From positions 1 through 64,000 of the forward strand of contig NVXG01000031.1 of the NCBI GenBank assembly GCA_002733805.1: a stretch of DNA of 64,000 nt, read 5' to 3'. The stretch is from Robiginitomaculum sp. GTDB taxonomy: Bacteria; Pseudomonadota; Alphaproteobacteria; Caulobacterales; Maricaulaceae. The position numbers and the translations under genes are program-made. Below are positions 8,180 to 17,299 of the stretch, one piece after another. Numbering within the stretch: position 1 is the first letter of the stretch; the number at the start of each line of letters is the position of its first letter. The notes beneath the pieces are model-generated. The model did not search any database. It had not been told where the DNA came from and saw only the letters and a list, made by a program, of their open reading frames with translations.

Positions 8180-8204
8180 TTAACCTCGATTAACGTGGTG
8201 TTAC
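8180..8204. promoter_or_regulatory. Candidate CtrA box(es) upstream of podJ
   Basis: TTAA (8190-8193), seven bases, then TTAC (8201-8204) matches the CtrA pattern TTAA-N7-TTAA with one mismatch. A further TTAA lies at 8180-8183, six bases upstream. A GANTC site, the CcrM methylation target, lies at 8314-8318 just before the podJ start. In Caulobacter podJ is controlled by the cell-cycle regulators DnaA, GcrA and CtrA, so the position makes sense; binding is inferred. Confidence 0.35.
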
Positions 8205-8320
8205 CGCCCGACCAGTAGTAGGATCGGTAATACCACCTACATCTAGTAGTTGATGACTTGTGTTTACACCATATGTGTTGGTGCTAATGTGACGTGAATA
8301 TCGTCAGGGGAGTGATTCGA

Positions 8321-11300
8321 ATGGCCGGAAACGGTCCTTGGAGTGTTAAGGGAATTGACCCGAAAGCCCGTGCTGCAGCCAAAGAAGCGGCGCAGCGCAA
8401 TGGCATGACTTTGGGTGAATGGCTGAGCAATAAAATGCTGGAGCCGGAAAACCTGAGTCATACCCGTAATGAACCGAGTACGACCCGCAATGAGTATGCT
8501 GGCTCTTCGCGTCGCGGTGGACATGAAGTCGCGTCCGCGCCGGTGCGTGGTGATCATCGTCAGCCCGGTGATGACTGGATTTTTTCTGAAATTGAAGGTT
8601 TGGCTCGGCGGTTGGAAGCAACTGAGCAACGCTCGACCTTGGCTATTACTGGCATTGATCAATCGGTGTTGGGTATGTTGTCCCGGGTCGAACGGGTCGA
8701 GACAGTCCAGACCGAAGTAAATGACCGGTTGGCGCAATCATTGGACACACTAGATGTTCGTCTGGCCCAGATGGACCAGTCCATGGACGAACATTCGGTC
8801 CGCTATTCTCGCCAGCTTGATGATGCAGCGCGCCGCATTGATACCATTGGCGAACAGGGCGACACCACGAACAGCGCCTTGCGCCATGAAGTTGGCAAGG
8901 ATGTTGAGCTGATCAATACTCGCTCTGATGAAATCAGCCAGCGCCTGGCCCAAGCCGAAAAACAAACCGACAATGCGATCCGCACGCTGGAAGCCAGTTT
9001 TGTTAATCTGGATGAGCGGCTAAGGGGCACAGAGAATTCGATTGATCAGAACTCTGATTCTGGTCTCTCGGAAAAGTTTGATCGTCAGTTTTCCCAGATT
9101 AGCAATGAGCTGGTCAAAGTGGTTGCCGAAACCCGGGGTCAGTTAGCAGCCCAGATCGAGGCCCATGCAGCCAATCCGAAATTGGGGCAGGTGGAGGACG
9201 GGCTGGCCCATGTCCGCCGCAAATTTGCGTCCACTGAAAATCGCCACGCCAACACGTTGGAACAAATTGCACTTGCGGTGTCCAAGCTGGGCAGTGCCGT
9301 TGAAAACCGCCTGCGCGAATCAGAGCAGCGCAGTGATACGCGGCTGGATACTTTACGGCAGGATCAAGCGACGGCGCTGGACAAAGTTGGACAGTCAATG
9401 GCCGAAGTTGTCGAGCGGTTAGAGGCCAGATTTGATCAGGCTGAGGAAAGCAAGACGGCGGAAAATGATCTGGAAAGCCGGTTGCGCGAGTCCGAACATC
9501 GCACCGGGCAGTTGGTCGAAGAGGCGCTGCAACGCGTACACCAACGGTTGGATGAAACGCAAAGTGAAGAAACGGATTCAGATTCGCCCGTGCAACGGGC
9601 GCTGGAAAATCTGACCGAACGACTGGCCGCCATTGAGGATCGTTCCACGCCCCCTTTTGCTGATCCGAACAATGATCAGAGTCGAGCTGCGTCTACTCAT
9701 GCTACCCCGGATAATTTTGAAAATGATCCAGCAGCCAGTGAATTGGTTGCGCCGCCAGCACCAGAAAACACGCATCATTACGCGCAAAACCCGGAACCGT
9801 TTGATCAACCCGGTTTGCCATCATTGGGGGATGGCGGTGACTTTGGCGCACCGATAGATTATGTGCCGGAGGAATTGCCGGAACTGTATGCCGAGCACTA
9901 TCAAAACAACGCGGTCAATCCTGACCAGCCGGTTGGCGCGACAGCCAACCAGGCATTTATGGATGCGGCTCGACGTTCTGTATTAGAAAGCGCGCAAGCT
10001 GCTGCTCGCGCTCCGGCCTATCCGGCCGGTTCCCCGGTACCGGGCCTGTCAGCACAATCAAACCCGGAAAATAAAAAAGACAATCGTAAAATGCTGGTTG
10101 CAGCCAGCGTATTTGCACTTGTTGCCATCGGCGCAGCGGCGACCGTAACCCTATTGGATTTGGGGGGGAACAATGCGTCTGGGCCACCAATGGCGCAGCA
10201 GGAAATGGATGGCGGGACGGGCAATGACCAGTTCTTGTACGGGTCCAATCAATCCGGTGGTGCGGCAACAGAAACTGATAGTGCAGCGCAAGATCAACCA
10301 ATGGCCCCGCCGATTGATCAAAATGAACCAGAGCCAGTTCGGGTCGCGGCGATCACGCCTTTGCCCGGAGTCAAGGATCCAGTTGTCACTCAAAAACCAG
10401 TAATTTCCAAACCAGCCCGCACGACACCCCGACCGCAAGCTCAGGTTCCCGTGACGCGGGTTGCCACCGTAACACCACGACCAAGTTCACGGCCCGTGCA
10501 GCAAGCCAGCATCGCGCCAACCATCTCGCAAGATCCGAATGAACCAATATCTTTGGGTCATACTGCGCCCAAGACCAATGAGCGACCCAGCATGGAACAG
10601 GCGGCTGCGGCTGGCGACCCTGTGGCGCAATACCAATATGCCGGTTCTCTGTTGGATGCAGGACAAGAAGTGCGCGCGGCCAAGGTCATGCAGCAAGCTG
10701 CGGAAAAAGGCCTGCCCGCCGCGCAATATCAGTTGGCCAAGTATTTTGAAAACGGCACTGGCCTGCCGATTGACGAACGTGCAGCACGCCGCTGGACCGA
10801 GCGCGCGGCCAATGGTGGCAATCGCCGGGCCATGCACAATCTGGCCATGTATTATGCCGAAGGACGCGGAACAACCCAAAGTTATGAAAATGCGGCAAAA
10901 TGGTTTGAAGAGGCGGCTCTGCTTGGCTTGACCAATTCACAATTTAATCTGGCTCTGCTGTATGAACAAGGATTGGGTCTGCCCAAAAGCCTTCCCGATG
11001 CCTACGCATGGTATTCGATCGCCTCCAAAGCTGGAGATCGTGGCGCAGGTGGAAAACTGCTTGAATTGAAAAAACAGCTCCCGGCTGACGCCATTTCAGA
11101 GGCAGGAATAATCACCGCACGTTTTCGCCCTCGCCCGCTGGATCTGGCCGCGCAAGGTACGTTTCGCAACATAAATTGGGCGCGAAATCAACTGGATAAC
11201 CCGGCGACCATCAGTCGCTCGCAAATTTTACTGGCTCGCCTCGGCTACCAACCCGGTCCCGCCGATGGCAGCGTTGGTGAAAAAACCCGTTTAGCGGTGA

Positions 11301-11389
11301 TTGCCTATGAACGGGATAATGGTTTGGCACAAACCGGCCGCATTGACGGTGCTTTGTTGAGCAAGTTAGAGCGAGCAACCGTGAACTAG
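8321..11389 (+). CDS. podJ: PodJ-like polar organelle development protein
   Basis: 1022 residues. The N-terminus PWSVKGIDPKARAAAKEAA...GMTLGEWL is characteristic of PodJ proteins. Residues about 75-440 are a long charged coiled coil rich in Glu, Gln and Arg. A Pro/Ala/Asn-rich linker (about 450-585) leads to one membrane span near residues 590-612. A second Pro-rich periplasmic linker precedes three to four Sel1-type repeats (about 757-930, e.g. AAEKGLPAAQYQLAKYFENG) and a C-terminal peptidoglycan-binding domain (about 960-1020). In Caulobacter PodJ localises polar pili, the PleC kinase and holdfast/flagellar functions at the new pole. ATG 8321 is preferred over the upstream GTG at 8294 because AGGGGAG lies at proper distance before it. 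Monocistronic, with a 200-bp regulatory region upstream. Confidence 0.88.
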   Translation: MAGNGPWSVKGIDPKARAAAKEAAQRNGMTLGEWLSNKMLEPENLSHTRNEPSTTRNEYAGSSRRGGHEVASAPVRGDHRQPGDDWIFSEIEGLARRLEATEQRSTLAITGIDQSVLGMLSRVERVETVQTEVNDRLAQSLDTLDVRLAQMDQSMDEHSVRYSRQLDDAARRIDTIGEQGDTTNSALRHEVGKDVELINTRSDEISQRLAQAEKQTDNAIRTLEASFVNLDERLRGTENSIDQNSDSGLSEKFDRQFSQISNELVKVVAETRGQLAAQIEAHAANPKLGQVEDGLAHVRRKFASTENRHANTLEQIALAVSKLGSAVENRLRESEQRSDTRLDTLRQDQATALDKVGQSMAEVVERLEARFDQAEESKTAENDLESRLRESEHRTGQLVEEALQRVHQRLDETQSEETDSDSPVQRALENLTERLAAIEDRSTPPFADPNNDQSRAASTHATPDNFENDPAASELVAPPAPENTHHYAQNPEPFDQPGLPSLGDGGDFGAPIDYVPEELPELYAEHYQNNAVNPDQPVGATANQAFMDAARRSVLESAQAAARAPAYPAGSPVPGLSAQSNPENKKDNRKMLVAASVFALVAIGAAATVTLLDLGGNNASGPPMAQQEMDGGTGNDQFLYGSNQSGGAATETDSAAQDQPMAPPIDQNEPEPVRVAAITPLPGVKDPVVTQKPVISKPARTTPRPQAQVPVTRVATVTPRPSSRPVQQASIAPTISQDPNEPISLGHTAPKTNERPSMEQAAAAGDPVAQYQYAGSLLDAGQEVRAAKVMQQAAEKGLPAAQYQLAKYFENGTGLPIDERAARRWTERAANGGNRRAMHNLAMYYAEGRGTTQSYENAAKWFEEAALLGLTNSQFNLALLYEQGLGLPKSLPDAYAWYSIASKAGDRGAGGKLLELKKQLPADAISEAGIITARFRPRPLDLAAQGTFRNINWARNQLDNPATISRSQILLARLGYQPGPADGSVGEKTRLAVIAYERDNGLAQTGRIDGALLSKLERATVN

Positions 11390-11420
11390 GGTTCAAACCT
11401 TTATCTGGAGCACATCAACA

Positions 11421-11846
11421 ATGCAGACTCACGAAACAACTTTATTTGTCACGTTTGGCCGAATTTTATTGGCTTTGTATTTTTTGCTGCCGGGGTTTGC
11501 TAAATTGGCCGCACCTGATGTGCAACTTGAGCTTATGCAGCACCACGGCATAGCCTATGCGGCAATTTTGTTGCCGATTGCTGGTTTGGCCCAAATGCTG
11601 GGGGCGTTTGCCCTGTTGAGCAATCGTCATGTGCGTCTGACCTGCTTGGGCTTTGTGCTCTATATTTTGATTATCAATTACACATTACATGATTTCTGGC
11701 ATTTCACCGGACCAGAAGCGGCTCATGAATTGCAGAACTTTATTAAAAACCTAGGGATTTTAGCCGGACTGTTGGTGCTGGCCGGAATTAGTCCTGTCCG
11801 CAGGATCAAAATTTCCGAATTGCTACGCTCGGACCGTGCCAAATAA
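11421..11846 (+). CDS. DoxX-family membrane protein
   Basis: 141 residues with four predicted spans. The family signature is seen in the first span and loop (FGRILLALYFLLPGFAKLAAP), followed by a GLAQMLGAFALL span and a histidine-rich loop NYTLHDFWHFTGPEAAHELQNF before the last span. DoxX proteins are small quinone- or redox-associated membrane proteins of mostly unclear role. It starts 31 bp after podJ on the same strand with GGAG upstream (tctGGAGcacatcaacaATG) and could be cotranscribed with it. It is related in fold to the N-terminal region of the fusion protein at 1127-3238. Function not determined. Confidence 0.75.
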   Translation: MQTHETTLFVTFGRILLALYFLLPGFAKLAAPDVQLELMQHHGIAYAAILLPIAGLAQMLGAFALLSNRHVRLTCLGFVLYILIINYTLHDFWHFTGPEAAHELQNFIKNLGILAGLLVLAGISPVRRIKISELLRSDRAK

Positions 11847-11864
11847 GGCAGACAGACCTGCGGA

Positions 11865-12203
11865 TCACTTTTTCTTCGACAAAGCATATTCCATGGCTCT
11901 ACGTGCCCAAATAACGGCCTCATGCGGATCATCCATGGCACTTTCCGGGATGGTCCAATAGGCCATTGGTTTGGGTTCCTTGCCCTTGCCAAAATCAACC
12001 ATGAACGGGCCGCATCCCAATGGTGCCAAGTCGGCCATCATGGCCTCATTGGCTTTTACATACAGCATATCATCAGCCAGCAGGGCAAACATCACCCCTT
12101 GGACATACACTCCAGCACCCACAAACATATTGCGGGTGCTGATCTCGCCCAGCGCCGACAAATGATCGCAGACGAAGGCTTTAAATTCGGTTGTGACGGC
12201 CAT
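11865..12203 (-). CDS. TfoX N-terminal domain protein
   Basis: 112 residues, matching the length and pattern of stand-alone TfoX/Sxy N-terminal domains: an early helix (FKAFVCDHLSALG), the strand motif STRNMFVGAGVYVQGVMFALL, ADDMLYVKANE, and a conserved PMAYWTIPESAMDDPHEAVIWARRAM end. In gammaproteobacteria TfoX/Sxy promotes competence gene expression with CRP, but alphaproteobacterial single-domain homologues have no established role. It converges on the DoxX gene and diverges from the methyltransferase gene; the 108-bp gap to the latter must hold both promoters. Confidence 0.75.
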   Translation of the reverse strand: MAVTTEFKAFVCDHLSALGEISTRNMFVGAGVYVQGVMFALLADDMLYVKANEAMMADLAPLGCGPFMVDFGKGKEPKPMAYWTIPESAMDDPHEAVIWARRAMEYALSKKK

Positions 12204-12311
12204 AATTTGCTCGCTTCAGGCATGTGTGGTAATTCGTTGCGTACCGGTTTTGGAAGGAAATTCCATCGCCGATCAAACAGACTTTATCATTTATATCCGG
12301 GGGGAACAAAA

Positions 12312-13376
12312 ATGAGTTCACAGCAAATGAACGAAGAAAAATTCAACGAGCTATTCGGCAAGGTATTGGGTGATGTCGGCGGCGCGATTGGGTTGTTAAT
12401 GGCCTTTATGGGGGACAAAGCCGGGGTCTATCAGGCGCTGGAAGAAGCTGGCCCCTCGACGCATCAGGAACTGGCAGCAAAGATCGAAATTGATCCTAGG
12501 TATTTGCTTGAATGGCTGTCGTCAAATGCTGCTGCCGGCTATGTGAACTATGATGCAGACAATGACAAATTTTCCCTCTCACCAGAGCAGGCAGCGATTT
12601 TTGCCCATGAAGGTGAACCTACCTGCATGCAAGGTTTTTTCCAAGCAGTGGTTGCACAGTATGAGTCCCATGAAACCGCAGTTGATGTATTCAAGACGGG
12701 TCGTCCTCGTCCATGGTCCGAACATACTGCTTGCTGTTTTTGTGGCACTGACCGCTTTTTTCGTCCGGGATATGCGGCCAATTTAGTGCAAAACTGGATC
12801 CCGGCACTGGATGGTGTCGCCGCCAAGTTGGAAGCTGGTGCTAAAATTGGCGATATCGGTTGCGGGCTGGGTTCATCGACGATTTTACTGGCTGAAACCT
12901 ACCCAAACTCGAAAGTGTTTGGTTTTGATTTTCATGAACCGTCGATCACCAAAGCCAAGGAAAAGGCCAAACTGGCTGGTCTGACCAATGTGGAATTTCA
13001 CACGGTCACCGCCAAGGATTTTCCCGGTAATGATTTCGACTTTATGTGTATTTTTGATGCCTTGCATGACATGGGCGACCCGGTCGGGGCCGCCGCTCAT
13101 ATCAAAGACAGCCTAAAACCGGATGGCACCTTTATGGTGGTTGAGCCTTTGGCTGCTGATAATCTGGGTGACAATCTCAACCTGCTGGCTGCAATTTTTT
13201 ACGGGTTTTCCACCACTATTTGCGTGCCGACATCCAAGGCACAAGAGGTCGGCTTGGCGCTGGGCGCACAGGCTGGTCAGAAGCGCCTGACTGCGGTGTT
13301 GAATGAGGCTGGGTTTACCTCAGTTCATCGCGCTACCGAAACACCAACCAATATGGTGTTGGAAGCGCGACCCTAA
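12312..13376 (+). CDS. Class I SAM-dependent methyltransferase with N-terminal winged-helix domain
   Basis: 354 residues. Residues about 15-95 form a winged-helix-like dimerisation domain (STHQELAAKIEIDPRYLLEWL, in part), as in small-molecule methyltransferases of the Rv2258c type. The Rossmann part carries the SAM motif KIGDIGCGLGSSTILLA near residue 180, an acidic residue after strand 2 (VFGFDF), and FDFMCIFDALHDMGDP as the post-III motif. The substrate is unknown. The open frame runs on upstream to 11922, but ATG 12312 is the start: it follows GGGGGGAAC at good distance, and the upstream extension is antisense to the tfoX-like gene. No operon partner; the thiolase gene converges 14 bp downstream. 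Confidence 0.8.
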   Translation: MSSQQMNEEKFNELFGKVLGDVGGAIGLLMAFMGDKAGVYQALEEAGPSTHQELAAKIEIDPRYLLEWLSSNAAAGYVNYDADNDKFSLSPEQAAIFAHEGEPTCMQGFFQAVVAQYESHETAVDVFKTGRPRPWSEHTACCFCGTDRFFRPGYAANLVQNWIPALDGVAAKLEAGAKIGDIGCGLGSSTILLAETYPNSKVFGFDFHEPSITKAKEKAKLAGLTNVEFHTVTAKDFPGNDFDFMCIFDALHDMGDPVGAAAHIKDSLKPDGTFMVVEPLAADNLGDNLNLLAAIFYGFSTTICVPTSKAQEVGLALGAQAGQKRLTAVLNEAGFTSVHRATETPTNMVLEARP

Positions 13377-13390
13377 GGGCTGATCCTCCC

Positions 13391-14593
13391 CTAGCACACT
13401 TCAAACAAGCCAGCCGCGCCCATGCCGCCGCCAACGCACATGGTGCAAACCACGTATTTTACGCCGCGTCTTTTGCCTTCAATCAGCGCGTGGCCGACCA
13501 TTCTTGCGCCCGACATGCCATAGGGATGGCCAATGGATATTGCCCCGCCATTGACGTTCAATTTGTCATTGTCGATGCCCAATTTGTCGCGGCAATATAG
13601 AACTTGAACGGCAAACGCCTCATTCAGTTCCCATAGGCCAATATCGTCCATGCTCAAGCCATTGGCTTTCAACAGTTTTGGCACAGCAAAAACCGGACCG
13701 ATGCCCATTTCATCCGGGCTAAGACCGGCCACGGCAATGCCGCGATAAATGCCCAGCGGTGAAAGCCCGCGACGGCTGGCTTCGGCGGCTTCCATCAGCA
13801 CGCTGGCCGAACTGCCATCGGATAATTGTGAGGCATTCCCGGCAGTAATAAACTGTCCTTCGCTGACCTGTTGGCCACCTTTGAAAACGGTCTTGAGAGA
13901 TTGCAACCCTTCCAAGGTTGTGGAGGGGCGGTTTCCCTCATCCTTGGTCAGTGTGACTTGCTTGTCGGATATTTCTCCGGTTTCACGGTCCATTACTTTC
14001 ATGGATGTTGGCAGCGGGACGATCTCATCATCAAACTTACCAGTTTCTTGGGCAGCGGCAGTGCGTTGTTGGGATTGCAAGGCATATTCGTCTTGTGCAT
14101 CACGGTTGATGCCATATCGGGTCGCGACAATTTCTGCAGTTTCCAACATGGACATATAAAGTTCCGGCTTGTTGGCTTTAATCCATGGATCACCGGCCCG
14201 AAACAAATTCATTTTGTCATTTTGTACCAAAGAAACGCTCTCAGTGCCGCCGCCAACACAGATATCCATGCCATCACAAATGATCTGTTTTGCCGCGATC
14301 GAAATCGCCATCATGCCGGAAGCACACTGTCGATCGACGCTCATCCCGGCCACGCTGTCAGGCAATCCAGCCCGGATCAGCGATTGGCGCGCCGAATTTT
14401 GTGCGGCCGAGCCTTGTTGCATGGCCGTCCCCATGACCACGTCATCAACCTCTTCGCCAGCCAGTCCCGCCCGGCTGACCGCATTGCTGATCGAATGTCC
14501 GCCCAGCGCCTGATGTTGGGTATCATTAAAGGCACCGCGATAGGCTTTTCCGATCGGGGTGCGGGCTGTGGAGACAATAACGGCTTCGCGCAT
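13391..14593 (-). CDS. Acetyl-CoA C-acyltransferase (thiolase)
   Basis: 400 residues, standard thiolase length. The nucleophilic Cys lies in [12 protein letters not shown] near residue 90, NEAFAVQ and the His of [16 protein letters not shown] near 350-360 follow, and the second catalytic Cys lies in [13 protein letters not shown] near 385. It cleaves 3-ketoacyl-CoA or condenses acetyl-CoA. It stands apart from the beta-oxidation operon at 31-38 kb, which carries its own thiolase; the two sequences differ in the nucleophile context (RQCASG here, NRFCASA there) and are distinct subfamilies. It diverges from the TPR protein gene with a 127-bp gap. Whether it acts in degradation, ketone-body or PHB metabolism cannot be decided. 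Confidence 0.85.
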   Translation of the reverse strand: MREAVIVSTARTPIGKAYRGAFNDTQHQALGGHSISNAVSRAGLAGEEVDDVVMGTAMQQGSAAQNSARQSLIRAGLPDSVAGMSVDRQCASGMMAISIAAKQIICDGMDICVGGGTESVSLVQNDKMNLFRAGDPWIKANKPELYMSMLETAEIVATRYGINRDAQDEYALQSQQRTAAAQETGKFDDEIVPLPTSMKVMDRETGEISDKQVTLTKDEGNRPSTTLEGLQSLKTVFKGGQQVSEGQFITAGNASQLSDGSSASVLMEAAEASRRGLSPLGIYRGIAVAGLSPDEMGIGPVFAVPKLLKANGLSMDDIGLWELNEAFAVQVLYCRDKLGIDNDKLNVNGGAISIGHPYGMSGARMVGHALIEGKRRGVKYVVCTMCVGGGMGAAGLFEVC

Positions 14594-14720
14594 GGGGTTT
14601 TTCCTTAAAGCTTCAACTTTTCCATTGGTTTTTTGGCTTGCGAGCCAAATCCTTTACGCAAGATTAATCCTTGCGGCCAATACCAGTAGCAGCCCATTCG
14701 TTCGGATCAAAGAAAAACCA

Positions 14721-15722
14721 ATGCAAAATCGACTTTTATTCCTGCCCGCCCTGTTTTTGGCGTTGGCCTTGACCAACACCGCACAGGCAGAGGTACGTGA
14801 TGTACGCTTTTCCGCACAACAGGAGACGGCACAGGTTTTGTTCCAGTTTGACGCGCAACCCAGCGCGGTCAAAGTGTTCATCACCCAAAATGGCCTGGAT
14901 GTTGATGTTTTGGGTGTTGAGGTTACCGCCGCCAAATTCGCGCCGGGTAATGCCAATTTGATCCAGAATATTCAGCAAATTGTCGCGCCAGGTGGCGCTC
15001 GTTTGCGATTGAAGTTAAGCGAACTGCCTTTGGGTGCTAAAGCAGAAATTTACCGCAATTCAATATTGGTTACGGCTACATTTTCCCATGTGATCCATCG
15101 TGCCAATGATGCACTGGCCTTTACCAAACCAGATCAAGGGTCGGTCACAAAGCCAGCCGCCGCGCATGTTATTGCGGCCAAAACACCGGCCAAAGTCCAC
15201 ACAGAATCATCGGCAAAACCAGAGGCACATACGGTTGCGGCCTCGGCCAAGACTGAACACACGACGCAAGCTGACGAACCGATGGAGCCTGTTTCTGATG
15301 TGCAGCAACCTGGGCATGATGGCCAGGCACCGCCGAAACGCATTGAGCTGCCGAACAAGCCCGTTGGCCACGGCATGATCCGCGAGGCTTCCTTGCGCGC
15401 CGCCGGTAAGCTTAACAAGGAACAATGCGTCGCGTCCGAGCAAGCGGTCAGGGATGATCCTTGGGCGCTGGACAATCTGGCCCGCTTTGGAGCTTGTCTG
15501 TCGATCGAAGGCAAGACGACAGAAGCGCAAGAAGTATTTGAACGGTTGTTGACGTTTGATCCTGAAACCTTTGCGGCCTATGTCGGTCTTGGCGCAATGG
15601 CGCAAGATGCCGGACATACAGAAAAGGCACGGGAGTATTACGAAGAAGCGCTGGCGCTGGGCGGTACAGATGAGCAAGCCGCACAGGCTCGTGATCTCAT
15701 GCGGTCCCTCGAAGACGGATAA
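14721..15722 (+). CDS. Exported protein with AMIN-like N-terminal domain and TPR repeats
   Basis: 333 residues. A clear Sec signal peptide (MQNRLLFLPALFLALALTN, cleavage after AQA near residue 22) is followed by a beta-rich domain of about 95 residues (RDVRFSAQQETAQVLFQFD, KVFITQNGLDVDVLG) that resembles AMIN domains. A Pro/Ala/Lys/His-rich linker spans about 125-225, and the C-terminus holds two to three TPR-like repeats (NLARFGACLSIEGKTTEAQE, YVGLGAMAQDAGHTEKAREY). Such proteins act in the periplasm, often as scaffolds for envelope machines. ATG 14721 is chosen because the signal peptide begins there; the frame opens further upstream over the divergent promoter region. Specific role unknown. 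Confidence 0.7.
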   Translation: MQNRLLFLPALFLALALTNTAQAEVRDVRFSAQQETAQVLFQFDAQPSAVKVFITQNGLDVDVLGVEVTAAKFAPGNANLIQNIQQIVAPGGARLRLKLSELPLGAKAEIYRNSILVTATFSHVIHRANDALAFTKPDQGSVTKPAAAHVIAAKTPAKVHTESSAKPEAHTVAASAKTEHTTQADEPMEPVSDVQQPGHDGQAPPKRIELPNKPVGHGMIREASLRAAGKLNKEQCVASEQAVRDDPWALDNLARFGACLSIEGKTTEAQEVFERLLTFDPETFAAYVGLGAMAQDAGHTEKAREYYEEALALGGTDEQAAQARDLMRSLEDG

Positions 15723-15734
15723 GGGTCGTGGGCG

Positions 15735-16190
15735 TTAGGCCTGACTGGCCAACCCAACCCATCCCAAAGCATCAGTCGAAGCTGATTTACGTTGTAGGGC
15801 GCTGCGAAATGTCTGACGTAGATCATCACCAAGTGCGCTCAATCCAGCTTGGGACGGGCAAAATTGGATGTCGCTACTTTTGTTGTTCAGGGCCGTAAAA
15901 CCAGCTGGATCACTCAGGCACAAAATGGTTAGGTCCGGCGTGCTGGCCAATTCATTGCAATGAATACTCTGGACCAGATCGCAAATAGCTTCTGGGGCCA
16001 AACCATCGGCTAGAATAATTAGATCAAAACTATTGAAGCAAAGTTGGTCCAGCGCGCTTTCCGTATTGATAACTTGGGTGATCCGGTCAAATTCGAAACT
16101 TTCCATTGCGACCTGCAACAAATCCGGGCCGTTGCTTTCTGGTCGGACCAACAGAACTCTCAAATCAATAAACTTGCTGTGGTATCCCAT
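15735..16190 (-). CDS. Degenerate receiver-like (pseudo-receiver) protein
   Basis: 151 residues that follow the length and strand/helix rhythm of a CheY-like receiver: LRVLLVRPESN in place of the usual strand 1 with two acidic residues, FDLIILADGLAP where strand 3 should carry the phosphorylated Asp, LTILCLSDP for strand 4 with its Ser/Thr, and IQFCPSQA where the conserved Lys-Pro of strand 5 should be. The acidic pair and the Lys are absent and the Asp is shifted by one residue, so phosphorylation is unlikely. Start ATG 16190 is preferred because GGGGA precedes it by five bases; ATG 16202 is an alternative. The assignment rests on pattern only. Confidence 0.5.
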   Translation of the reverse strand: MGYHSKFIDLRVLLVRPESNGPDLLQVAMESFEFDRITQVINTESALDQLCFNSFDLIILADGLAPEAICDLVQSIHCNELASTPDLTILCLSDPAGFTALNNKSSDIQFCPSQAGLSALGDDLRQTFRSALQRKSASTDALGWVGLASQA

Positions 16191-16207
16191 GTAATTCCCC
16201 ATGCTTG

Positions 16208-16225
16208 GGTCGGTTTTTCCCGACC
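16208..16225 (-). other. Hairpin upstream of the pseudo-receiver gene
   Basis: GGTCGG (16208-16213) and CCGACC (16220-16225) form a perfect 6-bp stem with a loop TTTTTC on the + strand. It lies 18 bases upstream of the preferred start at 16190, so it would fall in the leader of the minus-strand transcript. Regulatory meaning is unknown. Confidence 0.35.
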
Positions 16226-16421
16226 TTCTTGGGAGTATGAATACCAAGTTCAGCTAAAAACGCCGTAAAACAAGTATGCCGCATTTTATGAAATTCAGTT
16301 GTTGTTTGGTGACCATGCGAGGCACATATTATAACAAGTTATGTTGATGGGTGTTGGCATAGGCGGTTTGATCAGCTATGACGCGCCCGCATTATTCTTT
16401 TTCAGGTTCAGGGGAACCATT

Positions 16422-17225
16422 ATGGCAGAAGTAACCGAAGTCGAACTACCAACCATCACTGGCAATATGCTGTTCTACAAAAAGCCTGAACTGCTGAACG
16501 TGCAGGCGCATGGGAAACTGGGTATTACCCCGTTAACCGAACAGCCCTTTGCATTTTTGCGAGATACGCAGGTTGTGCCGATCAACGTATCCGAATTTAA
16601 TCATGTTGCGTTGAACTATCCGATTATCTTTGCAGGTGAGGAAAAAACGCCAGCTGCTGTGATGGGGTTAAAAACCGATCAAAATGCCTTTGTCGATGAA
16701 GATGGAAAAATAGCGCCGGGTGTTTATCTACCAGCCTATATTCGTCGGTATCCTTTTGCTTCGGCAAAAAATACTGATGATGCAAACTCTTTGATGATCT
16801 GTATTGATCGCTCATCGCCGCTGGTTACCGAGAATGCTGACTCGCCATTTTTTGAAGGGCAAGAACTGGCAGAAGTGACCAAGCAAGCTGTGGAGTTTGT
16901 CAAAATCTATGAAACGGAAATTCAGGGCACCGTCAATTTTGTAAAAATGTTGAAGGATTATGATCTGTTTGAGACCATTGATGTTCTGGTGGCTGGCCCA
17001 CCTGATGCCCAAAGCCAACCTACTCAACAGAAAATGGGAACCTATGAAGGGATCTCCGAAGAAAAGATTGCCGGCCTTTCTGATGAGAGACTGATCGAGT
17101 TGCGTAATAATGGTGGCCTTGCCGCGATTTATGCACATCGCCTGTCACAAGCCAATTGGCAGCGTTTGCTGAACATGGAAATGAGTCAGGAATTAAAAAA
17201 AGTAAATTCAGCAGGTAAAACTTGA
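16422..17225 (+). CDS. SapC family protein
   Basis: 267 residues matching the SapC family: early LFYKKPELLNVQAHGKLG, FAFLRDTQVVPINVSEFNHVALNYPIIF, PGVYLPAYIRRYPFA, and the C-terminal GISEEKIAGLSDERLIELRNN followed by LAAIYAHRLSQANWQRL (each in part). The family name comes from an S-layer-associated Campylobacter protein, but in alphaproteobacteria SapC often sits near TonB receptors or flavin halogenases and has no defined function. ATG 16422 is chosen because AGGGG lies 9 bases upstream, in the loop of a small 5-bp hairpin (GGTTC 16405-16409 / GAACC 16414-16418); the frame opens earlier at ATG 16341. A strong terminator follows 28 bp after the stop. No signal peptide is visible. Confidence 0.8.
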   Translation: MAEVTEVELPTITGNMLFYKKPELLNVQAHGKLGITPLTEQPFAFLRDTQVVPINVSEFNHVALNYPIIFAGEEKTPAAVMGLKTDQNAFVDEDGKIAPGVYLPAYIRRYPFASAKNTDDANSLMICIDRSSPLVTENADSPFFEGQELAEVTKQAVEFVKIYETEIQGTVNFVKMLKDYDLFETIDVLVAGPPDAQSQPTQQKMGTYEGISEEKIAGLSDERLIELRNNGGLAAIYAHRLSQANWQRLLNMEMSQELKKVNSAGKT

Positions 17226-17252
17226 TCTGAACCGAAATTGATGCAAAATTGA

Positions 17253-17287
17253 GACGACGCCCGTAGGTTACGGGCGTCGTCTTTTTT
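17253..17287 (+). terminator. Rho-independent terminator after sapC-like gene
   Basis: GACGACGCCCG (17253-17263), loop TAGGTTA, CGGGCGTCGTC (17271-17281) form a perfect 11-bp stem followed directly by TTTTTT. It ends the sapC-like transcript and lies 13 bp before the end of the convergent operon. Confidence 0.9.
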
Positions 17288-17299
17288 GTGTTGGGTCAA

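Noticed and set aside
11922-12311. 130-codon upstream extension of the methyltransferase frame
   Set aside because: It runs antisense through the tfoX-like gene; a strong ribosome binding site and the family's usual length place the start at 12312.
13871-14608. 245-codon frame opposite the thiolase gene
   Set aside because: Antisense shadow; the thiolase has all catalytic motifs, and the opposite frame has no recognisable domain.
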